Shown: positions 8,530 through 17,138 of the stretch, piece after piece
Layout of the letters: the number at the start of each line of letters is the position of its first letter
Position numbering within the stretch: position 1 is the stretch's first letter
NCBI RefSeq assembly: GCF_024295805.1
Contig: NZ_JANCLX010000006.1
Span: 74,849-138,848, forward strand
Direction of reading: 5' to 3'
Source of the DNA: Streptomyces cucumeris
Lineage (GTDB): Bacteria > Actinomycetota > Actinomycetes > Streptomycetales > Streptomycetaceae
DNA: 64,000 nucleotides
Notes under the pieces: generated by a model
The model's input: the letters and a program-made list of their open reading frames with translations, nothing else
Told to the model about the DNA's origin: nothing
The model's database searches: none
Program-made: the position numbers and the translations under genes

Positions 8530-9701
8530 GCGAGGCGGAGTCCGCGCGACGGCACAACGGACGGGTCCACGGCGATCCGGGGTCCACCGCCGCCGCGCCG
8601 CCGTCCGGGATCCCACGTCCCTGGTGGATCTACCAGGGCACCGGCCGCCCCCTGCACGATGTCGACCTGGAGGAGATCCTTCCGCCGCCGCCTCCCTGGC
8701 GCACCTTCGGCGGGGTCTCGGCCTGCCCTCCGGACGCCGACGCCCCCGGGGCGTTATCGGACCGGGACGGTGTGCCGGCCGAGCCCCCGGCACCCCCGGA
8801 GGAAGAGCAGGACGCGGCCCGCCGGCTGGGCGCCACTCCCCTGGGTCTGCGGGCCGGGGCCGAGGAGGCCGATGTCGTCAACGCGGCGCTGATCCTGCGC
8901 CGTCCGCTCCTGGTCACCGGGCGCCCCGGCACCGGCAAGTCCACGCTGGCCTACCGCGTCAGCCGGGAGCTGGGGCTCGGCCGCGTGCTGCGCTGGCCGA
9001 TCACCACCCGCACCACGCTGCGGTCGGGGCTGTACGGCTATGACGCCGTGGGCCGGGTGCACGCCGCCGCGGCCGGACAGGCCGCGGAGGGCGATCCCCA
9101 GGAGCCGGGTCCTGAGGACATCGGGGACTTCCTCCAACTCGGGCCGCTGGGCACCGCGATGCTGCCCTACCGGCTCCCCCGGGTGCTGCTCATCGACGAG
9201 TTCGACAAGAGCGATATCGATCTGCCCAATGACCTCCTCGACATCTTCGAGGCCGGGGAGTACGCCATCCCCGAGCTGGTGCGCGTCCGCCGCCGCCGGC
9301 CGGCCGTATCGGTCCTCACCGACGACCCGGACCGCAGCACCGTCATCGCCTCGGGCCGGGTGCGCTGCAACGCCTTCCCGGTCGTGGTCATCACCAGCAA
9401 CGGCGAACGGGAGTTCCCGCCCGCGTTCCTGCGCCGCTGTCTCCAGCTTCGGCTCCCGGATCCGGACGCCGACCGGCTGGCCGCGATCGTGGCCGCCCAT
9501 CTGGGCCGGGCGGACGATCCGCGGGCCCAGGAACTCATCCAGATGTTCCTGGAGCGCAGTGAGCTCGAAGGCGGGCTCGCCGCCGACCAGTTGCTCAACG
9601 CGGTGTACCTGGTGACGTCCCAGTCGCAGGTACCGGGCCCCGAATGGGAGGAGCTCCTGCGCGCCGTCTGGCACCGGCTGGACGCAGCAGGCCCGACATG
9701 A
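8526..9701 (+). CDS. MoxR-type AAA+ ATPase
   Basis: A 391-residue AAA+ ATPase. After a proline-rich N-terminal segment (IPRPWWIYQGTGRPLHD) come Walker A GRPGTGKS at residues 132-139, Walker B VLLIDEFDKSD near 219-229, a sensor-1 strand ending ITSNGEREFPPAF near 288-300, and FLRRCLQLRLP with finger-type arginines. Start at 8526 overlaps the VMAP stop, and its own stop overlaps the vWA start at 9698, so the three proteins are translationally coupled. MoxR ATPases act as remodelling chaperones with vWA partners. An extended reading frame upstream of 8526 is out of register with the coupling and is not used. Confidence 0.88.
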   Translation: MSEAESARRHNGRVHGDPGSTAAAPPSGIPRPWWIYQGTGRPLHDVDLEEILPPPPPWRTFGGVSACPPDADAPGALSDRDGVPAEPPAPPEEEQDAARRLGATPLGLRAGAEEADVVNAALILRRPLLVTGRPGTGKSTLAYRVSRELGLGRVLRWPITTRTTLRSGLYGYDAVGRVHAAAAGQAAEGDPQEPGPEDIGDFLQLGPLGTAMLPYRLPRVLLIDEFDKSDIDLPNDLLDIFEAGEYAIPELVRVRRRRPAVSVLTDDPDRSTVIASGRVRCNAFPVVVITSNGEREFPPAFLRRCLQLRLPDPDADRLAAIVAAHLGRADDPRAQELIQMFLERSELEGGLAADQLLNAVYLVTSQSQVPGPEWEELLRAVWHRLDAAGPT

Positions 9702-12700
9702 CTCACGACCCAGGCCGCGGATCCCCCGGGCCCGGCCCACAGGGCCTGGACTGGCGGCAGGTCGCCGACGCCGTATGGCTGGCCGTCTGCAAGGCGGAGA
9801 CGGACCGCGGACCGGACCGGGCCCCTCCGGGACCGCTTCCCCCGACCCCGGAGGCGGACGCCCCGCCGCCCGGTGACGACCCGTCCGAACCCCCGCCGGA
9901 GCGCGGACCGGAGGAGGAACGGGCGCCCGGACCGGACCACTCCCTCCTCGCACCCCAGCCCGTCGGACTCGTCCCGGCCGCGGAGCGTCCGGATCCTGCC
10001 GCGGAACCGGCCGCCGCCGACGTGGTCGTCCCCGCGCCCCGGCTGTCCCTCACCGCTCCGCCGCTCGCCGAGCGCGCCCTGTCCCGGGCGCTGCGTCCGC
10101 TCAGGCGCACCACACCGTCCCCGGTCGCGCTGGAGGTCGACGAGGAGGCCACCGCCGAGCGCGCGGCACGCGAGGGGCTGTGGGTGCCCGAATGCGTACC
10201 GGTGCGGGAGCGCTGGATGGACGCGGTCCTGGTACTCGACTGCGGACGTTCGATGGTGGTGTGGCGGCGGACCGCGGCCCGGCTGGCCACCGTGCTGCAA
10301 CGCACCGGCGCCTTCCGGGACGTACGGGTGCACCGGTTCGACAGCGACCGCGCGTTACCCGACGGCGGGCGCGGCACGGCCGGCCCCGGGGAGCCCCCCG
10401 GCAGCGGTTCGCCGGTGGCCGGAATGGCGCCGCGCGACAAGCGGGCGGTGCTGGTGCTCACCGACGGCATCGGCGCGGCCTGGGCCGATGAGAGCGCCCA
10501 GCGCGCCCTGGCCCGCTGGGCGCGGTGCGCCTCGGTGGCCGTCCTGCATGTACTGCGCCAGGGCCGCTGGGCGCACACCGGGGTGTCACCGGAGCGGGTG
10601 CGGGTGCGCGTTCCCGCACCGGGCGCCCCCAACGCCACCTGGCGCCCGGCCGACGGTGGCGCCTGGCCGGGGGGCGAGCCCCCCGTACCGGTGCTGGAGA
10701 TGGACGCGCGCTGGATGGCCGGATGGGCCCAGCTCGTGGCCCGGCCCCCGGCCCGGGGCCAGGAGACGCTGGCCCTGCTGCCCGGGGCACCGGCGGAGCG
10801 CTGGGAGCAGGAACCGGAACCGAGCGCGCTGGACCGGGTCTTCCGGTTCCGCTCGACCGCCTCCCCCAGCGCCTTCCGGCTGGCGGCCCGGCTGGCCGCG
10901 GCCCCGTTGAACATCCCGGTGATGGAGTTCGTCCAGGGCATCCACCAGCCGGAGGGCAGCCCCGGCGATCTGGCGGAGATCCTGCTGGGCGGGCTGCTGC
11001 GCAAGGTGGGGGCGGCTGATCCGCTGGACGAGACGGGGATCGGCTATGAATTCCACAGCGGTGTGCGGGAGCTGCTGCTGTCGGCGGGGATGCGCGACGA
11101 GTCGCTGTACATCCTGCGCAGTGTGCTGGACCGGCTGGGGAAGCGCTGGCAGCCGCTGCATCTGCTGCGGGACCTGCTCAACCACCCCTCGGAACCGGTG
11201 CGGGACCTGCCCACCACCGAGCGGCTGCTGCCGTATCTCAGACTCCAGGAGCAGGTCTACCAGGCGCTGTCGGGGCCGTATCTCGAAGGCGCGCGCTCCT
11301 TTCGCGCTCTTGTCCTCGCCCATCAGACGGTCGCCCCTATGGGCGAACGGCCCCCGGATCCCGTTGATGAAGGGGCCGACAGGGGAAAAAATGTGGTCCC
11401 CGAAGCGGCTGAGGCGGTTGCCGTGACTGACTCCATCACTCCCCGATCCACCGCGCGTTCCCATGCCGACGATCCACCCGACCCGCCGGCGCACCGCGCG
11501 CCGGGCCCGGCGGGAGAGCACCTGAGAGGAAGTTTCGTGTCCGTGACCGCTGCCCGGTCCCTGCCCGCCGTGGAGGAGCGCCGTGCCGGGGATCCCCCGT
11601 CCATCTGGGGCAACGTACCGCCCCGGAACAACAACTTCACCGGACGGCAGACGCTGCTCGACATGCTCCACGAGCGGCTGCGCAGCGAGGGCACCGCGGC
11701 CGTGCTGCCGGAGGCGCTGCACGGGCTCGGTGGTGTGGGCAAGTCCCAGATCGCCCTGGAGTACGTCCATCAGCACGCCGCGGACTACGACGCGGTGTGG
11801 TGGATCCCCGCCGAACGCCCCGAGCAGATCCGCCATGCGCTGGTGCAGCTCGCCGAGCGGCTGGGGCTCCAGGCGGGCATGGAGGCCAACACGGCCGTGC
11901 CGACCGTCCTGGACGCGCTGCGCACCGGACGGCCCTGCCGCAACTGGCTGCTGGTCTTCGACAATGCCGAGGAGCTGGAGACGGTCCGCCCGTTCTTCCC
12001 GGCGGGCGGTCCCGGCCGCATCCTCGTCACCTCGCGGAACGCCCAGTGGTCACGGGCCGCCCGCACCGTGGAGGTCGATGTCTTCGAGCGCGAGGAGAGC
12101 ATCGAGCTGCTGCTGCGCCGGGGACCCGAACTCCCGCGCGACCAGGCGGACCGGGTGGCCGACGCGCTCGGGGACCTTCCGCTGGCCATCGAGCAGGCGG
12201 CGGCCTGGCTGACCGAGACCGGGATGCCGGTCGACGAGTACCTCCAGGTGTTCGAGGACGAACGGGCCGATGTCTCCACCCGGCGCAGCGAACTGCTCGC
12301 GGCGGGCGTCCCGGTCGACTACCCCGAACCCGTCGCCGCGGCCTGGAACATGTCGCTGCGCAGGCTGGCCGAAACCCATCCCGGGGCGCTCCAACTGCTC
12401 CAGATGTGCTCCTTCTTCGCGCCCGAGCCGATCTCCCGGCGGCTGTTCTCGGGGGTGCGGGGCGTCTCGTTGTCGCCCGAGCTGTCGGAGGTGCTCCAGG
12501 ACCCGATCAAACTGGGCCATGCCATCCGCGAGATCAACCGCTATGCCCTGATCAAGATCAATCACCGCAGCAACACCATCGAGATGCACCGGCTGGTGCA
12601 GGCGGTGCTGATCGGCCAGATGTCCCCGCAGCAGCAGGCGGATATGAAGCACAGCGCCCATGTGCTGCTGGCCTACGGGGACCCCAATGACGTGGCCCCG

Positions 12701-14095
12701 CCCAACTGGGGCCGCTACGCCGATCTGCTCTCGCACGTCCGGGCCTCCCGGGCGATGGACTGCGACGACAAGTGGGTGCGGCAGATGGTGCGCAACCTCG
12801 TCCGCTTCCTCTATGTCTGGGGCGACCACGAGGGCGCGCTCGAACTGGGCCGCCAGGTGCGCGAGAAGTGGGTGGAGACCCTCGGCGAGGACAGCCCCGA
12901 GTCGCTGGCGGTCTCCCGGACCCTGGGCCATGTCCTCACCGTGCTGGGCCACTTCGAGCAGGCGCGGGAGCTGAACAGCCGCACCCTGGAGCTCCAGCGC
13001 GCCGCCGAGGGCGACGACCATGAGAACACGCTGGTCACGCTGGGCGCGGTGGCCAGTGACGCACGCTTCCAGGGCGAGTTCGCCCGCTCGCTGGAGCTGG
13101 AGAGGGACCGCTGGAGCCGGACCCGGCGGCTGTTCGGCGAGGAGGATCCGTACACCATCGCCGCGGCGAACGACTACGCCCTGGGGCTGCGGACGGCCGG
13201 TGACTACGCACGCGCCCGCGAGGTGGACGAGAGCGCCCACGCCCTCGCGGAGGTCATCCTCGGCGAGGACAACCTGCTGGCCATCCTGCTGGAGACCAAC
13301 GTCACCATCGACGTGCGCGAATGCGGTGACTACATGACCGCCCGCGGCATGCTGGAGCAGACCTGCGCCCGGATCCGCAGGGTGCTGCCGCAGAACGCGC
13401 CCATCGGCGTCTACGCCCTGCGCAATCTCGCCGTGGCGCGCCGCAAGGCCGGGGACCACGAGGGTGCCCTGGAGATCAGCCAGGAGGTGCTGGAGCGCTA
13501 CCGGCTGCGCTACACCGAGCCCAATCTCAACATCACCGCCACCTCGCTCAACCTGTCGATGGACCTGCGGCAGACCGCCGATCTCGACGGCGCCCGCGAA
13601 CTCGGCCGGAGCTGTCTGGAGGACATGCGGGCCGCGCTGGGGCCGCGCCATCCGGTGACCCTGAGCGCGGCGCTCGACCTGGCCATCACCCTGCGGCTGC
13701 TGGGCGAGACGGAGGAGGCGCTCCGGCTGAACACGGAGACGCTGCCGCTGCTGGTCGAGCGGCTGGAGGCCGACCATCCGGTCTCCCTGGCCTGTGCGAT
13801 CAACCTGGCCAGCGATCACTTCACACTGGCGGACTACGAGGAGGCCCGGCGGCTGGACACCGGCACCCTCGCGGCCTGCCGGTCCCGGCTGGGCGAGGAC
13901 CACCCCACCACGCTCGCCTGCGCGCTCAACCTGTCGGGTGATCTGCGGGCGCTGGGTGAGGGACGGTCGGCGGAGGAGCTCCACCAGGACGCGCTGACCC
14001 GGATGCGACGGGTGCTGACCGCCGCCCATCCGGCCACGGTGGCGGCAGCCCGGGGCATCCGCGCGGACTGCGACGTGGAGGCCATGGCGTTCTGA
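9698..14095 (+). CDS. vWA-like / NB-ARC / TPR protein (FxSxx-COOH system tetratricopeptide protein type)
   Basis: A 1465-residue multidomain protein. Residues about 1-150 are a Pro/acid-rich linker; about 175-340 a vWA-like fold with a degenerate MIDAS DCGRS (Asp181) and LTDG near 255; about 380-560 a helical segment; about 638-650 the GNVPPRNNNFTGR lead-in typical of FxSxx-COOH-system TPR proteins; about 676-683 P-loop GLGGVGKS; about 749-758 Walker B WLLVFDNAEE; then a winged-helix region and roughly ten TPR-like repeats from about 1030 to 1455. This is a STAND-type NTPase: ligand-sensing repeats control an ATP switch. It starts ATGA-coupled to the MoxR gene. Fusing the vWA partner of the MoxR core to the sensor puts core and switch in one chain. 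Confidence 0.85.
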   Translation: MTHDPGRGSPGPGPQGLDWRQVADAVWLAVCKAETDRGPDRAPPGPLPPTPEADAPPPGDDPSEPPPERGPEEERAPGPDHSLLAPQPVGLVPAAERPDPAAEPAAADVVVPAPRLSLTAPPLAERALSRALRPLRRTTPSPVALEVDEEATAERAAREGLWVPECVPVRERWMDAVLVLDCGRSMVVWRRTAARLATVLQRTGAFRDVRVHRFDSDRALPDGGRGTAGPGEPPGSGSPVAGMAPRDKRAVLVLTDGIGAAWADESAQRALARWARCASVAVLHVLRQGRWAHTGVSPERVRVRVPAPGAPNATWRPADGGAWPGGEPPVPVLEMDARWMAGWAQLVARPPARGQETLALLPGAPAERWEQEPEPSALDRVFRFRSTASPSAFRLAARLAAAPLNIPVMEFVQGIHQPEGSPGDLAEILLGGLLRKVGAADPLDETGIGYEFHSGVRELLLSAGMRDESLYILRSVLDRLGKRWQPLHLLRDLLNHPSEPVRDLPTTERLLPYLRLQEQVYQALSGPYLEGARSFRALVLAHQTVAPMGERPPDPVDEGADRGKNVVPEAAEAVAVTDSITPRSTARSHADDPPDPPAHRAPGPAGEHLRGSFVSVTAARSLPAVEERRAGDPPSIWGNVPPRNNNFTGRQTLLDMLHERLRSEGTAAVLPEALHGLGGVGKSQIALEYVHQHAADYDAVWWIPAERPEQIRHALVQLAERLGLQAGMEANTAVPTVLDALRTGRPCRNWLLVFDNAEELETVRPFFPAGGPGRILVTSRNAQWSRAARTVEVDVFEREESIELLLRRGPELPRDQADRVADALGDLPLAIEQAAAWLTETGMPVDEYLQVFEDERADVSTRRSELLAAGVPVDYPEPVAAAWNMSLRRLAETHPGALQLLQMCSFFAPEPISRRLFSGVRGVSLSPELSEVLQDPIKLGHAIREINRYALIKINHRSNTIEMHRLVQAVLIGQMSPQQQADMKHSAHVLLAYGDPNDVAPPNWGRYADLLSHVRASRAMDCDDKWVRQMVRNLVRFLYVWGDHEGALELGRQVREKWVETLGEDSPESLAVSRTLGHVLTVLGHFEQARELNSRTLELQRAAEGDDHENTLVTLGAVASDARFQGEFARSLELERDRWSRTRRLFGEEDPYTIAAANDYALGLRTAGDYARAREVDESAHALAEVILGEDNLLAILLETNVTIDVRECGDYMTARGMLEQTCARIRRVLPQNAPIGVYALRNLAVARRKAGDHEGALEISQEVLERYRLRYTEPNLNITATSLNLSMDLRQTADLDGARELGRSCLEDMRAALGPRHPVTLSAALDLAITLRLLGETEEALRLNTETLPLLVERLEADHPVSLACAINLASDHFTLADYEEARRLDTGTLAACRSRLGEDHPTTLACALNLSGDLRALGEGRSAEELHQDALTRMRRVLTAAHPATVAAARGIRADCDVEAMAF

Positions 14096-14110
14096 GCCGG
14101 CCGGGAGCGC

Positions 14111-15994
14111 TCATCCGGCGCGGGAGCCGATCCACTCGGCGAGGGCCAGTGGATCGGGGCCCGGGCCGGGGTGCGCCGCCGCGTCCCGTAACGCCCGGTG
14201 GACGGCGAGCACCAGCTCGGGACGGGTCCGCAGTGCCCGACGCGCGGTGCTGTCCGGCAGGCTGAGCGCGAGCCCGGCCCATGCGGAGAGATCGTCCGGC
14301 GACTTCTCCAGCCGGGCCCGGTAGCCGTCGAGCGCGGCTCCGGACCGTCCGGCGGCCCAGTCGAGATCGGCTGCGTCGGGGGTGCCGCCGTCGGGGCCGT
14401 CGCCGCCGGGGAGCCGGACTCCCCCGTCCGCGTGGAGCCGGGCGTACGCCACTGGATCGCCGAGCCGCCGGCGTACGAGCGCGGGGCGCGTCGGGGATTC
14501 GGTGGGGGCCGCCCGGACGACGGTCCCGGGCAGGTCCCGCGGCGGGGCGGCGCCCTGGTGCCGGGCCCGCGCCCACTGGGCGGTCCGCTCCGGGTCGCAG
14601 CGCAGATGGCGCAGCCGGTAGAGGAGCTCGGCATCGAGGAGCACAGCGTCGGCCCATCGCCGCGGCAGCGCCGGTACGGTCTCGGCCGGCCAGTCGGCGA
14701 GCCGTTCCCCGGCGAGCCGAAGGAACCTTTCACCGCGGGATGTGAGCCGGGCGTGTGTGAGCAGTGTGCGCAGCCCCCGGGCGGTCTGCGCCCGGCGCAG
14801 GGCGAACTCGAACGCGGCGGTGTCCCGGACCGGTCCGGCCCCTGTGCGGTGCCACCGGTCCCACCAGAACCCGGTGACGCCCAGGAAGGCGTACACCCCG
14901 TGCAGCAGTCCGCGCAGCGGTCTGGGGTCCGGGCGCCAGGGGGCGTGGTGCACCTCCTCCAGTCCCCCTTCGATCAGCGGCACCAGGTCCATCAGCGCGC
15001 TGAGCTTGATGTGCTGGGCCTCGTGCACCAGCGACGCGGCCAGGGCGAGCGGGTCCGCGGGGCGGCCCAGCAGGACGCATCCGTGCGCCTCCGGGGACGA
15101 GGCGCTGAACAGCTCGGGGTGGGCGGTGTACGGCACGGGGACGAGGGATCCGATACACGCGGCAATACCGCCCGGATCCACCTGTGTCTGTTCGGCGACC
15201 AACCGCCAGGCGCCGTCGAAACACGTCCGCCAGTGCCGCCACTCGTCCTCGTCGAGCCTTTCCGGCGGGGTGGTGCGGAGGAAATCGCGATAGGGGTCGA
15301 CATCGTCGAGGAAGGGGGCGCTGATATGCCCGTGGTGTTCGCCGCGCAATCGCCGGAGACCGTACCAGCCGGGCGCATTCCCGGCGCATTCGGCCGGCGC
15401 GTTTCCGGCGCGGTTCCCGGTGGCCTTCCCGGCGCGGTCGAATGGCAATGGCACGCTATGGGGTCCGGCGGTGAGCGCGGCCTTCCCTTCCGGTCCGCGG
15501 ACGACCTCGGCGGTTTCCGCCGTACGGTCCGGAAGGCGCGCGAAACCCAGGGCGGGCAGCATCACTCCGCCCTCGCGCACCGCCACCGTGATACGGAAGT
15601 CGATCCCCGCGAGAAGCGCGGCCGAGGCGGCCATCGCGTACAGATAGCCGGTTTCGGTCCACAGCGGTGCGGTCCCCGGTGACCGGCCGCGCAGCCTGCG
15701 CAGACAGCGGTTGAGCCAGGTGCCCGTCTGGGGGTGCAGCAGGACGCGGTCCACGGCCGCCGGGTCCGCGCGCTCCGCCCGGATGAGGAGGCGCCACGGC
15801 TCGCGGACAGCGGGGAGCGGGCCCGGCAGCGCGGGGTGGCCGGAGGCGATGCCGACCAGTGCGCGCAGCAGGAGCATGGTCCGGCTGCGCTGCCCGGACC
15901 GCAGCTCGGCCACCGACGACACACCGCCCGCACCCCGGCCCAACTCGGTGAAGCACCGCTCGGAAAGGCGATGAAAGGAACGCTCAGCCGTCAT
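14111..15994 (-). CDS. HExxH-motif peptide hydroxylase-like protein (aKG-HExxH type)
   Basis: A 627-residue protein from ATG 15994 (AAGGTGG just upstream; a TTG start at 16012 would add six residues). The metal motif H324-E-A-Q-H328 sits in VHEAQHIKLSALMDLV, typical of the HExxH family found beside FxSxx-COOH peptides, which modern databases treat as alpha-ketoglutarate-dependent peptide beta-hydroxylases rather than peptidases. An Asn/Gly/Ala-rich low-complexity stretch lies near residues 185-215, and a Pro/Arg-rich C-terminal third follows. It is 16-34 bases downstream of the small peptide gene, and its stop is 15 bases from the convergent TPR gene's stop. Substrate: most likely the adjacent peptide (inference). 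No signal peptide. Confidence 0.8.
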   Translation of the reverse strand: MTAERSFHRLSERCFTELGRGAGGVSSVAELRSGQRSRTMLLLRALVGIASGHPALPGPLPAVREPWRLLIRAERADPAAVDRVLLHPQTGTWLNRCLRRLRGRSPGTAPLWTETGYLYAMAASAALLAGIDFRITVAVREGGVMLPALGFARLPDRTAETAEVVRGPEGKAALTAGPHSVPLPFDRAGKATGNRAGNAPAECAGNAPGWYGLRRLRGEHHGHISAPFLDDVDPYRDFLRTTPPERLDEDEWRHWRTCFDGAWRLVAEQTQVDPGGIAACIGSLVPVPYTAHPELFSASSPEAHGCVLLGRPADPLALAASLVHEAQHIKLSALMDLVPLIEGGLEEVHHAPWRPDPRPLRGLLHGVYAFLGVTGFWWDRWHRTGAGPVRDTAAFEFALRRAQTARGLRTLLTHARLTSRGERFLRLAGERLADWPAETVPALPRRWADAVLLDAELLYRLRHLRCDPERTAQWARARHQGAAPPRDLPGTVVRAAPTESPTRPALVRRRLGDPVAYARLHADGGVRLPGGDGPDGGTPDAADLDWAAGRSGAALDGYRARLEKSPDDLSAWAGLALSLPDSTARRALRTRPELVLAVHRALRDAAAHPGPGPDPLALAEWIGSRAG

Positions 15995-16028
15995 GGCCAC
16001 CTTGTTCCACAAAGCGAGGGATGCGGCA

Positions 16029-16220
16029 CTATTCCGGTGTTCTCTCGCTGACGCAATTCTGTCCGGACGTGGCGGCGGTCACCAGGGTGGGTGGAAATTG
16101 GACGGCATCGAGCAACCGCTGGGTCACCGAAGGGAATCCGTCGCCCCGGTCAAGGTCCTCGAGGGTCGCTCCCGAAAGGTCCAGCAGCTCCGTCTCGACC
16201 CCGGTCGCGACTCGCTCCAT
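16029..16220 (-). CDS. Candidate RiPP precursor peptide, 63 residues
   Basis: ATG 16220 has a strong GGAGGGGG site 8 bases upstream, and the frame runs 63 codons to TAG at 16029. The N-terminal part is leader-like: acidic, with LLDLSGATLEDLDR (residues 12-25) and VTQRLLDAV (32-40), resembling FxSxx-COOH leaders (DLxGxxLxxL ... RVL). The presumed core is residues 42-63 (FPPTLVTAATSGQNCVSERT...). It does not end in the F-x-S-x-x signature; it has Asn55, Cys56, several Thr/Ser and one Asp/Glu-rich end. Codon use (AGA, ACA, AAT, CTT) is less GC-biased than its neighbours. It is first in a two-gene unit with the HExxH protein. Identity as precursor is inference from leader pattern and position. 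Confidence 0.6.
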   Translation of the reverse strand: MERVATGVETELLDLSGATLEDLDRGDGFPSVTQRLLDAVQFPPTLVTAATSGQNCVSERTPE

Positions 16221-16305
16221 GACACCGTCCCCCTCCGGACGCTCACCACCGGCTCACCTGAGGCACCCCTCATGGTGACCTACCCCTTTTGATTGCGAAA
16301 GGGTG

Positions 16306-16335
16306 AACACAGCCAGTCGGCGCCTGGCTTGTCAA
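16306..16335 (-). promoter_or_regulatory. Possible promoter for the peptide-hydroxylase unit
   Basis: On the minus strand TTGACA (16335-16330) matches the -35 consensus exactly. TGTGTT (16311-16306) lies 18 bases downstream as a weak -10. The surrounding 16265-16345 is noticeably AT-richer than the rest of the window. Transcription would give a leader of about 80 bases before the peptide start. Confidence 0.35.
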
Positions 16336-16391
16336 GATTTTCGGACACTTCTACCCGAGATGACAGCGGTCCGGTATGCCGCTGACAGATG

Positions 16392-17138
16392 TCAGGCGCC
16401 GCCCCCGGAACGCACCGCTTCGACATCGAAGACCCCGCCGCAGACACGGAAGGAGTGCGCCGCGACCTTCATCGCGCGGAAGGAGTCCGGCGGATAGACC
16501 CGGATGCTCGTGGCGGACTTCCAGCAGGGGGTGTCGGTGACGCCCTCGTTGAGGGTGTGCAGCAGCGCGGAGGCGCTGCCGCCCGGGGGCAGCGGGATGG
16601 TGGAGTGCGAAGCGCCCCGCCGGGCGGCGGGCTCGCCTATCAGCGCGCCGTCGGCGTCGAGCAGGGACACCCCCGGGAATCCGGTGAGGGTGCAGGCCGA
16701 GGTCGAGGCATTGGTGAGGACCAGCGGCAGATACACATTGCCCGCACCCACGTCCTTGCGGCCCACGGTCAGCTTCAGCCGTTCCGTGGAGCAGATGCGG
16801 CGCGCGGAGGGAGCGGCACCGGAGCCGGATGCCGACGCGGAGGCCGATGCCGACGCGGGACCCGCGGCGGTCCGGTCGGCGGATGGAGTGGAGCGCCGCT
16901 CCCGCGGAGCCGGGGCCGCCGCCGATTCCGCAGCGCGGGCCGATTCCACGGCGCGGGCCGATTCCGCCGCGTGAGCGGCACCGGAGCCGCCGGAACGCTC
17001 CCACGCCCCCTCCCCCTCGTCGGTGCCGCAGCCGGTGGCCGTGGCCAGCGCGCCGATGAGCAGCGCGGATAAGACCAGCGGCCGGGAGCGGGCCATTGCC
17101 GTGTGCCGTGCTCCCGTCGCGCCGTGCCCTTGCACCAT
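16392..17138 (-). CDS. DUF4232-type lipoprotein
   Basis: A 248-residue secreted lipoprotein: start ATG 17138 is 6 bases after GGGGAGG (17151-17145). A signal helix LVLSALLIGALA ends in the lipobox ATGC (Cys37). A repetitive linker follows (three ESARA/AESA units, then ASASASAS), and residues about 110-245 form the DUF4232 beta-rich domain with LTVGRKDVGAGNVYLPLVLTNAS and paired cysteines (CTLTG, CWKS, CGG). DUF4232 proteins are abundant in Streptomyces and mostly uncharacterised; a surface or wall location is expected. It is not obviously part of the upstream accessory locus. Confidence 0.8.
   Translation of the reverse strand: MVQGHGATGARHTAMARSRPLVLSALLIGALATATGCGTDEGEGAWERSGGSGAAHAAESARAVESARAAESAAAPAPRERRSTPSADRTAAGPASASASASASGSGAAPSARRICSTERLKLTVGRKDVGAGNVYLPLVLTNASTSACTLTGFPGVSLLDADGALIGEPAARRGASHSTIPLPPGGSASALLHTLNEGVTDTPCWKSATSIRVYPPDSFRAMKVAAHSFRVCGGVFDVEAVRSGGGA

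Noticed and set aside
14111..15994. Zinc peptidase role for the HExxH protein
   Set aside because: The motif alone fits, but the surrounding family signature and neighbour peptide point to the HExxH peptide-hydroxylase group, and it has no export signal.
16029..16220. Classical FxSxx-COOH peptide
   Set aside because: The frame ends in ERTPE, without Phe-x-Ser-x-x at the C-terminus; I therefore call it a divergent candidate and not FxsA.
16315..16402. GGCGCCTG / CAGGCGCC pair as a terminator
   Set aside because: The 8-base arms are about 70 bases apart, too far for an efficient terminator, and one arm lies in the DUF4232 gene's end.
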